Assembly: GCF_033807575.1 (NCBI RefSeq)
Contig: NC_084726.1
Coordinates: 7,688,001-7,752,000, forward strand
Length of the DNA stretch: 64,000 bases
Direction: 5' to 3'
From: Cydia pomonella
Lineage: Eukaryota; Arthropoda; Insecta; Lepidoptera; Tortricidae
The notes below the pieces were generated by a model. The model worked only from the letters and a program-made list of their open reading frames with translations, searched no databases and had not been told where the DNA came from. Both the position numbers and the translations under genes were made by a program. Below, in pieces: positions 1 to 9,590 of this stretch (position 1 is its first letter; each line of letters begins with the position of its first letter).

Positions 1-29
1 GAGGAGCCCTGAGAGCACGCACTATGGAA

Positions 30-213
30 TGGGCCACGTGTAGATGCGTACGCACCATCACTGGCCCACTACCTTTGATGTGCGGACGAAACACCGATAC
101 CGTGGCTATCCCATCGCCATCCCGCCGCGCCATAAGCCATCCGACAACACTAACCTTTCTACACGCTGGCCCATCTTAGTGGGCCAGTGTGATGGTCCAT
201 CGTGTAGAGGAGC
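30..213. mobile_element. Miniature inverted-repeat element (GGGCCA type)
   Basis: Two arms are imperfect inverted complements: ACCATCACTGGCCCACTA near 53-70 against TAGTGGGCCAGTGTGATGGT near 176-196, and outside them GGGCCACGTGTAGATG against a CATCGTGTAGAGG relative. No coding capacity. The layout is that of a non-autonomous DNA transposon. Exact ends and target duplication were not resolved. Confidence 0.5.
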
Positions 214-580
214 CATAAGTGACAATACTTACCTATATATAGAACCTTATGAATAAACGAAGGTCTAGCCGTCACGGGCTCTTTTGTCTTTCCCTTAGGT
301 TAAGTCTGGCTGTCTGTCTTACCATTAATAGGGCTTCTTCTTCTTACCTTTGGCCTAAGTCTACTAGATGGCGCCACCTTTTGATATTTAAGAAATCTAA
401 CACATATCAGTGAAATAATGAGGATCAAAGTCAAATGGCGTGCTAAAAGTTTTAATCATGTGTCGAAAGATGGCAGTAAATTTACTGTGACTACAATACA
501 AAGTTTACTTTGACAATCCACCTCTATTTCAAATTGTCCTTGGTACCTAATATATAGTTATAATGTCTAGTCTAGTAGAT

Positions 581-639
581 AAAAATCTAGTTTTTAGCGT
601 GAGTCATTACCTACATATACGCTAAAAACTAGATTTTTT
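581..639. repeat. Short hairpin (AAAAATCTAGTTTTTAGCGT)
   Basis: A 20-base arm at 581-600 is followed after an 18-base loop by its near-perfect reverse complement at 619-639. It may be a very small inverted-repeat element or a remnant of one. No function is visible. Confidence 0.6.
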
Positions 640-1204
640 AAGGAATGGGGAATTTATTTTTTCGCTTCAACCCCATGGTGTGGGATGTCGTTTGTTTCTC
701 TGAGTCTGATACTATACCTGAGTATGGTACTAGTGGCTTGATCCGGATTATTCCGGATATACCTACAAAATAATTTTAGCCCAAGTTGAAACAGAGACCT
801 TCGCTTTCGCTCGGTCAATAAAAACTATAACTGTACTTAAGTACTAGTTAATAAATCTTATTTAGCGGGTAGGTTAGGTACAGTATTATCGTTTTGCTAA
901 AAGGTAAAGTTTATTATAATTTTTTTCATGAAGGCTATCGAAGTCTAGTTAGTATATTTGTCTATGAATGAATGTGTCACCACATAGTCAAATGACTGTG
1001 AAATGAGTCAGTTTCGAGTACACTGTCCCATACGATACGTGATTTATATTACAAATAGAATGTAATATGTAAATTGTTCGCCGAATTTAACTATGATTTC
1101 CTGTCGGTTAACTCACAAATAGAAACGTTTAAATCTATATTTAAGTACCTCTTCATTATTAGGGACACGTACTTTACAATATTGGTAGGTTTATTACGTG
1201 ATTA
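640..1204. other. Non-coding stretch with a dispersed-repeat fragment
   Basis: No gene seen. About 735-825 (GATCCGGATT... GCCCAAGTTGAAACAGAGA...) resembles 49,990-50,075 (GATCCGGACGGACATACGA... GCCCAAGGTGAAACAAAGA), so it is a fragment of a dispersed repeat family. The rest shows no structure I can support. Confidence 0.4.
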
Positions 1205-1212
1205 TCGCACTG

Positions 1213-1352
1213 GGGGCCTACCGCGAAAACCGAAATCCGCAAATTGCGGGGATCTTTCTCTTTTACTCTCACTAAGACGTAATTAGAGTGACAGAGAAAA
1301 ATGCCCGCAATTGACGAACTTCGATTTTCGCGGTTATAGCCCTGGTGTGGAT
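1213..1352. mobile_element. Miniature inverted-repeat element
   Basis: The left arm GGCCTACCGCGAAAACCGAAAT and the right arm, read in reverse as GGGCTATAACCGCGAAAATCGAAG, are inverted copies. Inner arms ATTGCGGGGATCTTTCTC and GAGAAAAATGCCCGCAAT continue the stem. Non-autonomous DNA transposon by structure. Confidence 0.55.
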
Positions 1353-1455
1353 CCTCACTCCGCTCTGGCGTAAGAGAGAGACAGCGCTATGCACATTTAT
1401 ACTTTACAGCGATACCTTATAGCTCATACACCGGCCGGAGCTCGGAGCGGCCCAC

Positions 1456-1779
1456 TCCTTCTTCCTCGCGTGGTCCCGGCATATTGCCACGGCTCATGGG
1501 AGCCTGGGGTCCGCTTGACAACTAATCCCAAGATTTGGCATAGGCACTAGTTTTTACGTAAGAAACTGCCATCTGACCTTCCAACCCCGAGGGTAAACTA
1601 GGCCTGGTTGGGATTAGTCCGGTTTCCTCACGATGTTTTCCTTCACCGAAAAGCGACTGGTAAATATCAAATGATATTTCGTACATAAGTTCCGAAAAAT
1701 CATTGGTATGAGCCGGGATTTGAACCCGCGACGTCCGGATTGCAAGTCGCACGCTCTTTACCGCTAGGCCACTGCCGTA
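1456..1779 (-). mobile_element. tRNA-derived SINE, near full length
   Basis: Read on the minus strand this begins with a tRNA-like head: an A-box-like CTAGCGGTAAAGAGCGTGCG and a B-box GGTTCAAATCCC in complement (GGGATTTGAACCC at about 1714). A long tRNA-unrelated body and a short GAAGAAG-type tail follow. The same body is seen at 54,395-54,690 (plus strand, with an internal deletion) and its 3' end at 40,814-40,873. It would be transcribed by RNA polymerase III and moved by LINE machinery. The tRNA part should not be counted as a functional tRNA gene. Confidence 0.75.
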
Positions 1780-1972
1780 GCCACTGTGGGCTGAAATTCG
1801 GCTCCCATTGACATATGTAGAAGGTAAAGTTTAAGATTAAAATAGGTTTTGCCTAGCATTGTTCCATAACAATGCTAGGCAAAACCTATCCATTACCTAT
1901 CCATCCACCTTACTTATCCATTTATACCTACATTTATTACCTATCCATTTTTTTCGAAAAATAATCAAAGTT

Positions 1973-2268
1973 CTTCTTCTTCTTGTGCCATGCCCAGTCT
2001 AATGGGCGTCGGCGGTCAGCATGGCATTCAGCTCTCTGGTCTTTGCCAATCTCTTGAGGGTGGCTGCGTCTTTTGTATGCGTCCAGTCTTTAATGTTATT
2101 TATCCATTTATTTCTAGGTCTACCTCTCCCTCTTTTTCCCTCATACTTTCCCTCGATGATTGTCTGTAATAAGTCGTATTTCTTATTTCTATAGATGTGA
2201 CCCAGATAGGCTGTTTTTCTTTTCTTAATGATGTTGAGTATTTCTGGTTTCTTCCTCATTCTACGTAA
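1973..2268 (-). mobile_element. 5'-truncated LINE 3' end (RT C-terminus), RTE-like
   Basis: The minus strand encodes a ~90-residue peptide with the pattern KKPEILNIIKKRKTAYLGHI and KRGRGRPRNKWI, the end of reverse transcriptases of RTE/Proto2-like LINEs. A GAAGAAGAAGAA tail follows. The insertion is flanked by a 10-bp direct duplication AATCAAAGTT (1963-1972 and 2269-2278), as expected for target-primed insertion. Strong 5' truncation; clade assignment is from memory of family motifs. Confidence 0.75.
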
Positions 2269-2428
2269 AATCAAAGTTAATGGTAACTTTTCAATTTGGG
2301 ACCATTTGGCATAAAGAGTGTCGAGTTATGATTTTTTTTCGAAAAAAATGTATGGAGCATGAACAAAAAATCAAAACAATTCAAAAACTGCAAAACAAAC
2401 CGCAATATCCTCGCAGATGATTATACTT

Positions 2429-2605
2429 CTTCTTCTTCTTTGCCATGTCCCGTTATTTGGGGTCGGCCCTCCTCGTTCGAAGGCGCCAGGTTGTTCTGTC
2501 CTGGGTTCTCTGCGTGTTGATGCGCCCGCTCCATGTCTTTGGTAACGGTTGTTCACCACGTGGTAAGCGGCCTCCCTTTGCCGTTCTTTTTCTCTGGGAT
2601 GGCTA
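2429..2605 (-). mobile_element. LINE 3' end remnant
   Basis: Inserted in the left internal repeat of the 1782-3297 element. Flanks GATGATTATAC and GATGGCTATAC look like an imperfect target duplication, and the related uninterrupted block near 2900 lacks the insert. The minus strand ends in AAGAAGAAGAAG and encodes a degraded DME-type tail peptide typical of RTE/Proto2-like LINEs. Confidence 0.55.
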
Positions 2606-3424
2606 TACTACGAATTATTTGTGATTTTTGGCATACTACATATTTCCGACACGGTTATGTTTGTTTTTAAATCGTTTATTGTTTCTATGGGAAAGTGGTA
2701 AAAACCGACATTGACATTTTTAATATTTTTTTATTGAAGTGGGCCCCGCCCGTCATGTATATGCTGAACTATGAATTTCGAACGATTTAGCTTGAAAAAA
2801 GTCGAGTTATGTTTTTTTTTTAAAACAATGTATGGAACAGGAATAAAAAATCAATATAATTCAAGAACCGCAAAACAAACGGCAATATCCTCGCAGATGG
2901 TTAACCTACGAATTTTTTGTGATTTTCTGGCATACTATATATTTCCGTCACGAGTGTGTTTTTTAAAAACCATTTATTGTTTCTATGGAAAAGTGGTAAA
3001 AACCGAAATTGACATTTTAAAGTTTGAAAAAAAAACCTTTATTGTAAATAACGATTCAAAAAACGCATCTGAGAGGATATTACGGTTTGTTTGGCGGTTT
3101 TTGAAATAAATGGATTTTTTGTTCCTGCTCCATATATTTTTTTCCAAAAACAATCATAACTCAACACTCTTTATGCCAATTTGTCCCAAATTCAAAAGTT
3201 ACCATAACAATACTAGGCAAAACCTATTTTAATAAAAAAATTGAAAATAACAACTTTGGTTTCTATATCAATGAGAGGCGAATTTCAGCCCACAGTGCAA
3301 CTGCACAGCGCTGTTTTTTCGCCCGCTTTAAAAAAAGAAAATCGTAATTGCTAGCTATATTTTAAAAAAGAACATCTTAATTGATAGTATTTTAACTCTT
3401 TGTCGGCGTGATTGATTTATGTAT

Positions 3425-3550
3425 CTATGCCAAATTGTAGCAGCACTAAGCGATCAAGGCCAAGGAGCAAAGCCGCGGACGGACAAACAGGCAGACAGAC
3501 GGACATGGCGGAACTATAAAGGTTCCTAGTTGACTACGGAACCTTAAAAA
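3425..3550 (+). repeat. Dispersed repeat fragment (GGAGCAAAGCCGCGGACGGA type)
   Basis: The segment runs from a CCAAATTGTAGC-like start through GGCCAAGGAGCAAAGCCGCG and (GACAGACG) runs to CTACGGAACCTTAAAAA. Similar ends occur at 25,359-25,380 (GGCTACGGAACCCTAAAAAG). I recognise it as a common arthropod dispersed repeat; its class is not certain. Confidence 0.45.
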
Positions 3551-3885
3551 GGAGTGACGTTGCCAGAACAGATTGAGAACCACTGATCGAGTACAACAAA
3601 CATAAAATATAGAGGTACAATAAGTATACAGATGATTCAGATGAAATGTTAGAGCCGGCAGATGACCGAACGAGATGCTCTTATGGAACTTTCAGTAGAA
3701 GTAGCAGAGAAAGCGCTATGATTGTTTGTCCTTATCACAGTTTAATTTTTTTTAATTCCTTACCTTAAATTTTAGTACGGCTTATGGTGGGCAACAAATA
3801 ATCCGACCAAATTACGTAGGTTGTTTTTGGTATGTTGTTAGCAATGTTAAAACGTGTTTTTAATTTGGCGCATTTATTTTATTTA

Positions 3886-4200
3886 ATCTTTATTGCACAT
3901 AAGAAAACACACTTACGCCGTAAGGTACGCGAAATTAATGCCGTAAGGCATTTTCTACCAGTCAACCTTTAGGCAAAGCAGAAAAGTTGTAGGCGGTGCA
4001 AAAACATGAGGTAAGGATATAGATGAGATGATACAATTAGGTACATGTACGAACACAATACAATCATAAGAAATACACAAACATAAACAAATATGTATAT
4101 AAATAATATTGATACAAATACATATACTTACATATATATGAAATCAGATGAACTTACAAAGCAGAAACACTAAGATTTTCCAGTATTGCCAGCAAAGTGC
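3886..4200 (-). mobile_element. LINE 3' untranslated remnant
   Basis: TTTATTGCACATAAG followed by the GCCGTAAGGCATTTTCTACC and AGTCAACCTTTAGGCAAAGC segments matches my recollection of a widespread lepidopteran LINE 3' end, here on the minus strand. No coding part remains. The right limit is approximate. Confidence 0.4.
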
Positions 4201-4490
4201 TCACTTAAAAGGATTTGTTAAAAGTAAACCTGTTCGGACACTGTCTAATTTCGCATTGTGTATGTCCTGTCCCTTACGGGCGCACGCGTATACCACATCT
4301 AGTTGATCCTATCATCTATGACCTAATTAATCTTCACACATTAGTGTTTTACGACCTATTTTCTTACTAATTGTTGCAATGTTATCTCCTGACCTTATGT
4401 AATTAGCATTTGTATTGACGCGTTAGATGTGTTATATAAATAATACTAGGACTTAGCCACAGATATCTCACGTTGCTATATCTGGGTGCC

Positions 4491-4621
4491 TAGCCAAGGT
4501 GACAATCGTTTGTGTTACGATAACGAAACGCTTTGTGTCTCTCTATCACTTCCATATTAGTGCGACAGTGGCAGCTGCGTTTCGATCGCTACGGAGCGTA
4601 AACGATTGGCATGTTGGCTAA
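4491..4621. mobile_element. Miniature inverted-repeat element (TAGCCAA type)
   Basis: Left terminus TAGCCAAGGTGACAATCGTT and right terminus, in reverse, TTAGCCAACATGCCAATCGTT are inverted copies. GATAACGAAACGCTTTGTGT and a GCTACGGAGCG arm lie inside. Relatives occur around 7377-7830 and 42,885-42,985. Confidence 0.65.
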
Positions 4622-4897
4622 GCAGCCTGATCGACACATCTGTACATATACCTAGGTATGCCAAGAGGATTCCATATTTGAGAAAAATCTGAAACTTGGT
4701 TGCTAATAACTACAGCTTGCAGCAAAGAATAAGTCCCTAATGGTATTAGTATAAGTGTTCGACCGTTTCGGTTTGGCAGGTTTCATAGTGATATAATCAA
4801 GCTTTTCAATCTCGCACCTTAGGCAACTCAGCAAGCTTCGGTGCCTAAACGCGGCACTCGACTAAAAAGCTCTCTATCACGATTGTATAAAATACTA

Positions 4898-4973
4898 TTA
4901 CAGTACATATGGTGCTACTTTGCCGCACTAGTGCGAAAATTAGCATATTACGTTACTGACGTTACTGTGTCGA
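4898..4973 (+). mobile_element. Fragment of composite palindromic element (CAGTACATATGG family)
   Basis: CAGTACATATGGTGCTACTT then GCCGCACTAGTGCG matches the right-hand palindrome of the fuller copies at 7920-8143, 61,634-61,848 and 63,119-63,345. Truncated copy. Confidence 0.5.
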
Positions 4974-5104
4974 ACCAAAGAGCATATAATCACTACGTTT
5001 TAAGAGACGGGACTTCCATACTAGCGAGTGGAATCCCTTTGTTTCGCAAATCATTACCAAAATGTACGACAAACAACTGTCAAAGAACCATAGTACCAAC
5101 ATAA

Positions 5105-5546
5105 GTAATTTAAATAGTGTAGTACGCTACACGCTTGCGTTTCTTATCGATATCGATAAAATGGGGAGGGTTGAAATATAGACTCTTGTCTACAAATTTT
5201 GTACTCGAAATCAAGTTAGGATCGATAGTCCACATTTAAGTTGTATGTTATATAGTGGATAGTTCTATGAGTGGACTAATACGTGGTCGAGCTTAATGTG
5301 GACTCGATTTTTTTTTAGAACACCTTGTTGTTCTTCACCACTAGGAAGGATCAAAGTAGCACTTTTTTTCCCTACTAGGAGGGATCACTTTTTTCCTCTT
5401 TTTGCATACTTCTTAGGTTAAATTATTTTATTTAATTACCATTAATTAAATTTATTTATTTATTTGTACCATAATAATTTCCTCATAGGTGATGTGAAAA
5501 GCAGTATGTCAATTTATCACGTGGTAGCAAAAATATTTCCACCTTA
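5105..5546. other. Non-coding, nothing recognised
   Basis: AT-rich sequence with short T and TTTAATTA runs. CACTAGGAAGGATCA and CTACTAGGAGGGATCA near 5340-5390 are a short imperfect duplication. No gene, RNA or element could be supported. Confidence 0.4.
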
Positions 5547-5667
5547 GGGTGGTATTCCACCTATCCAATTTCTTGGTCCAATGTCATTGCGTCTCACTCT
5601 GTCATTAATCAAAATGTGAGACGCAATACACATTGGACAAAGAAATTGCATAGGTGGAATACCACCC
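5547..5667. mobile_element. 121-bp inverted-repeat element (GGGTGGTATTCCACC)
   Basis: Arms GGGTGGTATTCCACCTAT and ATAGGTGGAATACCACCC are exact inverted complements, and the stem continues with CCAATTTCTT, CCAATGT and GCGTCTCAC on each side. Flanks are TTA and ATA, close to the 3-bp TWA duplication of PIF/Harbinger elements. No coding capacity. Confidence 0.75.
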
Positions 5668-6639
5668 ATAGGCGTTAACACTTGAATCCCTCACTACGCT
5701 AGGATTCTATTTTAGAATACCTCGTTACACTCAGATTGTAATTATAAAATCCTTCACTATTTTTTTTCTTAATTTTTTTTTATTAAAAGCACTATTTTCA
5801 AAATGATCTGCAGAGACATGTTTCAATAAATGTAACTTTTCTATGGGAAGATGTATCAGGTCTTCATTCCCAACAAATTTAACCCACTGCCTGCATCTGA
5901 AAACATACAGCCTTGGTTATGTACAGTTTATATTCCAAGTGTTTGCTAATGAGATGATCAACTGATTATTTAGCGCTAATATGCATCTATAAATCAAATC
6001 AAATATGTTAAATAATGACCATTAATGCATAGAGATGATAGATAATTTTACACTGAAAATCTTCGACGAATTAATTTTGTGTCATATTGCATGCAAGTTC
6101 TCAGGAAATTTCACATATTTTATTTAATTACTTACACTGATATACAAATAAACATACAATTATCGATAGTTTTAGTACATACCTAGTTCACAACTAAAAA
6201 TAATATAAAATATCAAATTTTCGATGTTTTTAAAGCCTGCTGCACCAAAATAAGGTCAAAAGTATCTAAAGCAATACGTACCGGTCTTTATCCAAGAGAA
6301 ATTTGGCCATAAAATTCCTTTTTTCGTGATTTTCTCGAGTGGCTCGCTTGCCACATATTTCACACTTAGTAAACCGTTTTCTCGGTGGCATTGTAACAAA
6401 CTCGTTCTTTACTCTGATCACGGTTCACTATTTTCGCTATTTTCACTAAATAATAAAGAAATTGCACGAAATACCCAAACAAAACATTGAAGCCTTCATA
6501 ACAAACAAAACAATTAGGCTGACAGTTGACTTGATGTAAACTTGACAGAATAAATAGCACTGACGTTTTATTTTTCTTCGTTGGCAAAGATTTGCGAAAC
6601 AAGTTCCATACAAAACTTATTTTGTTCCTAGTTGCGTCA
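5668..6639. other. Non-coding, nothing recognised
   Basis: AT-rich sequence without a recognisable gene. A short motif TTCTATTTTAGAATACCTCG near 5705-5725 is echoed as TTCTAAAATAGAATCCTGAG near 8200-8215 in opposite orientation, so a dispersed repeat fragment may be present. Confidence 0.35.
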
Positions 6640-6782
6640 GCCTGTGTCGAACATTTAAAGGGCCATATGTACTGTAAAACGTTGTACGATACATGTGCGA
6701 AGAGGTAATTCTCAACTCGTGTCGAATTTATCGCCACTCGTTTCGAATTTCTTATTTTTCGCACTTGTGTCGTAATGTACTG
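6640..6782 (-). mobile_element. Composite palindromic element, partial copy
   Basis: Contains GGGCCATATGTACTGTAAAA, GTACGATACATGTGCGAA, CTCGTGTCGAATTTATCG and a closing CGCACTTGTGTCGTAATGTAC, in the same order as the copy at 61,634-61,848 and reversed relative to 63,119-63,345. Protein-like readings across it are fortuitous. Confidence 0.6.
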
Positions 6783-7199
6783 TTGTGTGTGCAGACCATT
6801 TTTTTTTGTAGCAGTACATCTTTTGAATTGCATATTGAATGTGTTTATATGACTGTTTGGTTTCTGAATAAACTAATAAAATCGGCCCTAAAATACTTGT
6901 GATGTAGATATAGATAACGCTATTATTGTACCTACTCGTAGGATCCGTGGCGAAAGGTCAACATGTCAATGTTAATTAGAGCAATTACATATTGCAGCTA
7001 CTGTTATGCAATTGCATCTACTTGTACGAGGAGATAAAACATGGGAAATATTCCAATCTTTAGCTATACAGGGCGCCCCAAAACTACAGATGTACAAGTT
7101 ACGGAAAGTTAAAAAAAAATCGGAGTCGTTCTCGGGATATTTCTTGAAAATTGCACAGTATCGCCAACCGCAGGCAACGGTCACTGTCTCACGAGTGAA

Positions 7200-7368
7200 C
7201 AGGCGCGGATACAAGATTTGGCTTAGGGGGGGGCCATTTTGAGAAAATCATATATTTTTGCACAGAAAATAAGGTAAAAAAAATTTACTCAATTTAGTAA
7301 TGTGAGAGCCAGGGTTTTAGGGGGGGGCCATTGCCCCTATGCCCCCCCCCCCCTTGTATCCGCGCCTG
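7200..7368. mobile_element. 169-bp non-autonomous hAT-type element
   Basis: Perfect 16-bp inverted termini CAGGCGCGGATACAAG and CTTGTATCCGCGCCTG enclose poly-G and poly-C tracts. The flanks are a perfect 8-bp duplication CGAGTGAA (7192-7199 and 7369-7376). An 8-bp duplication with a CAG start is the hAT signature. Removing the insert joins sequence that resembles the TAGCCAA-type element at 4491-4621, which is therefore the likely target. Confidence 0.85.
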
Positions 7369-7376
7369 CGAGTGAA

Positions 7377-7830
7377 GAGAAAGAGAGAGATAACTACGCT
7401 ACGGAGCGTTAACGATTGGCACTTTAGCAGTGGGGCTTGGTATATGTACTTAGGTGTTGGGATTGTTGCAAATAAAAAGTTCAGACGCGGTAACAATAAT
7501 AAATCTATATTAATACAACTCAATACTAAACTAACACTAATTACAATAATAAAGTAGGGAGCGATATATAATCGAGCTCGACCGTTAAAGATAGGTACCA
7601 AGGAGAACGCGAGGGAGCGATACGATATCAAGACGCAGTCCCTACAGCACGTTGGCTAAGCATCAGTGGCGGCGCGTCACAAACATTCGTAGGGAACCCG
7701 GAGCTAATTTTGCTTTCCTTTTCTCCATGAACCGATCGTGAAAGTACTCAACGGGCTGACGTTTAGACAAGCCGGTGGGAATCGAGTTCTTTGAATGATC
7801 CGCCACTGCTAAGCATCCTGTAGTATTCGC
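7377..7830. mobile_element. TAGCCAA-type element, interrupted by a second hAT insertion
   Basis: GCTACGGAGCGTTAACGATT near 7398 and GTTGGCTAAG at 7651 match the right part of the element at 4491-4621 (GCTACGGAGCGTAAACGATT ... GTTGGCTAAGCAGCCTG), separated here by extra sequence. The end GGCTAAGCAT/CCTG is split by the insertion at 7664-7808. A degraded host for two hAT insertions. Confidence 0.45.
7664..7808. mobile_element. 145-bp non-autonomous hAT-type element
   Basis: Termini CAGTGGCGG and CCGCCACTG are inverted complements. They are flanked by a perfect 8-bp duplication CTAAGCAT (7656-7663 and 7809-7816). No coding capacity. It is a different hAT family from the element at 7200-7368. 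Confidence 0.85.
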
Positions 7831-7919
7831 CTTACAATGCTTAGTTAGGTATATTAAAATTCATAAAATATGATGACAAATACCACAAGTATACATGGTT
7901 CCCATAATAAGTAGTTATT

Positions 7920-8143
7920 TACGATACTAGTGCGAAAAATAGGAAATTCGTAACGAGTGGTGATTAAATAAAACACAACCGAAGGGAGTGTTTTATACCG
8001 GTTGCGAATTACCTAATCGGACATGTATCGTACAGGGTTTTACAGTACATATGACCCTTCAAATTTTCGACATAGTTACATAATGTGCTAATTTACGCAC
8101 TAGTGCGGAAAAGTAGCACCATATGTACTGTAACAGTAGATTG
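7920..8143 (+). mobile_element. Composite palindromic element, full-length copy
   Basis: Two adjacent palindromic modules. The first runs from ACGATACTAGTGCGAAAAAT to CGGACATGTATCGTA. The second runs from TTTTACAGTACATATG through GCACTAGTGCG to CACCATATGTACTGTAA. Same architecture as 63,119-63,345 and, reversed, 61,634-61,848. Confidence 0.7.
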
Positions 8144-8307
8144 TGCCACAGGGGAGTAAGAATAAGCGTACAAGAGCAAGAGCGAACCAGGCAAAGGATT
8201 CTAAAATAGAATCCTGAGCGTAGTGAGCGATTCAAGTGTTAACACCCAAGGTGACAAGGTGAAGGTGAAGGTGAGGTGAGTCATACGAACGCAAGTTATA
8301 AATAATA

Positions 8308-8520
8308 ATGAATAAATATTGGACATTTTTACACAAATTGACTAAGCTCCACAGTAAGCTCAAGAAGGCTTGTGTTGTGGGTATTCAGACAACGATAAAT
8401 ATAATTTATAAATAGAAAACACCCATGAATCAAGCAAGAACAAATATTCGTACCGGGATTCAAACCCAGGACCATCGGCTTCATAGGCAGGGTCGCTACT
8501 CAGACCGGTCGTCGGATTCA
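8308..8520 (-). mobile_element. tRNA-derived SINE (second family)
   Basis: On the minus strand the tRNA-like head (complement of GGGATTCAAACCC at 8457-8469 and of TAGGCAGGGTCGCTAC) is followed by a body whose complement reads AGAAAACACCCATGAATCAA and TTACACAAATTGACTAAGC. Related copies are at 52,255-52,490 (minus) and 56,268-56,466 (plus). RNA polymerase III type element; not a functional tRNA. Confidence 0.7.
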
Positions 8521-8944
8521 GAGTAAAATTTATTAATTATTTATTTTATTTTATTCGGAAAACCAACAGCTTAAGTAAACTAAAACTAGGTCAACATAAA
8601 TATAACACTTTGGCTTTACGCTGACTTGACTGAAGTCAGTATATCAAGATCACTTTAGGTCAAAATAGCCAAATTGTAGTTTGCAATCCGTAATCGAAAT
8701 TTTGAACCATGAAATAGGTCGTGTGTGAAAATATAGGTATATTAAAAGAGCTAAAAATAATATGAATATAAATTAATCAATACAAAAAAAAACCGACGAG
8801 CGTGTATGTTTGAATAAGTTGCTACGTTACCAATCATTTATTTTGAAATGTGACCGTTTCTTATATAGATTCTATAATAAACTAGCATTACTTAGTTTGC
8901 GTCTGGAACAGCGCCATCTACCAGGAAATTGAGACAACAAACTA
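8521..8944. other. Non-coding, nothing recognised
   Basis: AT-rich; no gene or element that I can support. Confidence 0.4.
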
Positions 8945-9068
8945 AACAATGAGGAATGTTATGAAAGTGAAGGAAGCGAAAGAGGTATGTCGATCGTAGC
9001 AAGTGGAAATCCGAGGTCTCTGCCTACCCCTCCGGGAAATAGGCGTGATTATATGTATGTATGTAATA
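8945..9068 (+). mobile_element. LINE 3' end with ATGT tail
   Basis: AAAGAGGTATGTCGATCGTA, GCAAGTGGAAATCCGAGGTC and TCTGCCTACCCCTCCGGGAA end in GTGATTATATGTATGTATGT. The peptide traces (KEVCR, KWKS-like) and the microsatellite tail fit the degraded end of a LINE reverse-transcriptase gene. Clade uncertain. Confidence 0.5.
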
Positions 9069-9436
9069 TTTATGTCCTTATATCGTCGTCTCCATAGCTA
9101 AATAACGTATTACCGTGCGATAAAAAATCCGACGTCTATAAATATGTAGAGAAGCCAATTTCCACAGACAGGATACAAAGGTAGGCATATTACAGGTTAG
9201 AATTAAAGACATTACAAACGCCAAAACATGATATGAGAAAAGAAAGAAGTAACAAAAAAAACAGAACAGAATGACCTGTACGAAGGATGATTTGTTAGAG
9301 ATTAGAGTTATTAATGGGGATTGGCAACTGTCAAAGCTATTTTAAAGGTAAAGGTTTATAAATGACGCACGCTTAGGTTTCCCCTAATATGTCTAGTTCT
9401 GTTATATGACATTTGGTTTAAAGGTCAGAAAAAAAA

Positions 9437-9590
9437 GAGTCAGACCAAGATAACTCTGCAGCGATTTTTAGAGCACAGACGTGCAAGTGTTATTTTAAAC
9501 GTCAAACTTCTATGAAGGCATGACGTTTAGATACACGTCTGTGCTATATAAATCGGTGCAGAGTTATCTTGGTCTGACTCTGCCTATTTG
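9437..9590. mobile_element. 154-bp inverted-repeat element (GAGTCAGACCAAGATA family)
   Basis: Termini GAGTCAGACCAAGATAACTC and its inverted copy at 9571-9590 bound inner inverted arms GCACAGACGTG/CACGTCTGTGC and AAACGTCA/TGACGTTT. Relatives at 11,108-11,258, 11,556-11,707, 57,719-57,867 and 63,865 to the window end define a family. Two relatives have TA flanks, so a Tc1/mariner-type origin is likely. Confidence 0.75.

Larger units (their letters stand above)
1782..3297. mobile_element. Inverted-repeat DNA element broken by two LINE 3' ends
   Basis: Outer inverted termini CACTGTGGGCTGAAATTCG (1782-1800) and its complement CGAATTTCAGCCCACAGTG (3279-3297) bound about 1.5 kb. Inner inverted copies of AATAGGTTTTGCCTAGCATT lie near 1838-1893 and 3195-3232, and GGCATAAAGAGTGT-type arms near 2308 and 3165. 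Two internal blocks (about 2310-2735 and 2795-3025) are diverged direct copies containing CAATATCCTCGCAGATG. No transposase frame is visible, so the element is non-autonomous. The minus-strand SINE ends right at the left terminus, so its target duplication could not be checked. Confidence 0.6.

Noticed and set aside
1700..1779. tRNA gene on the minus strand
   Set aside because: Same reason: it is the head of a SINE, followed by its conserved body and tail.
6366..6833. 155-codon minus-strand protein
   Set aside because: It runs through a palindromic element copy with no family motif; fortuitous reading.
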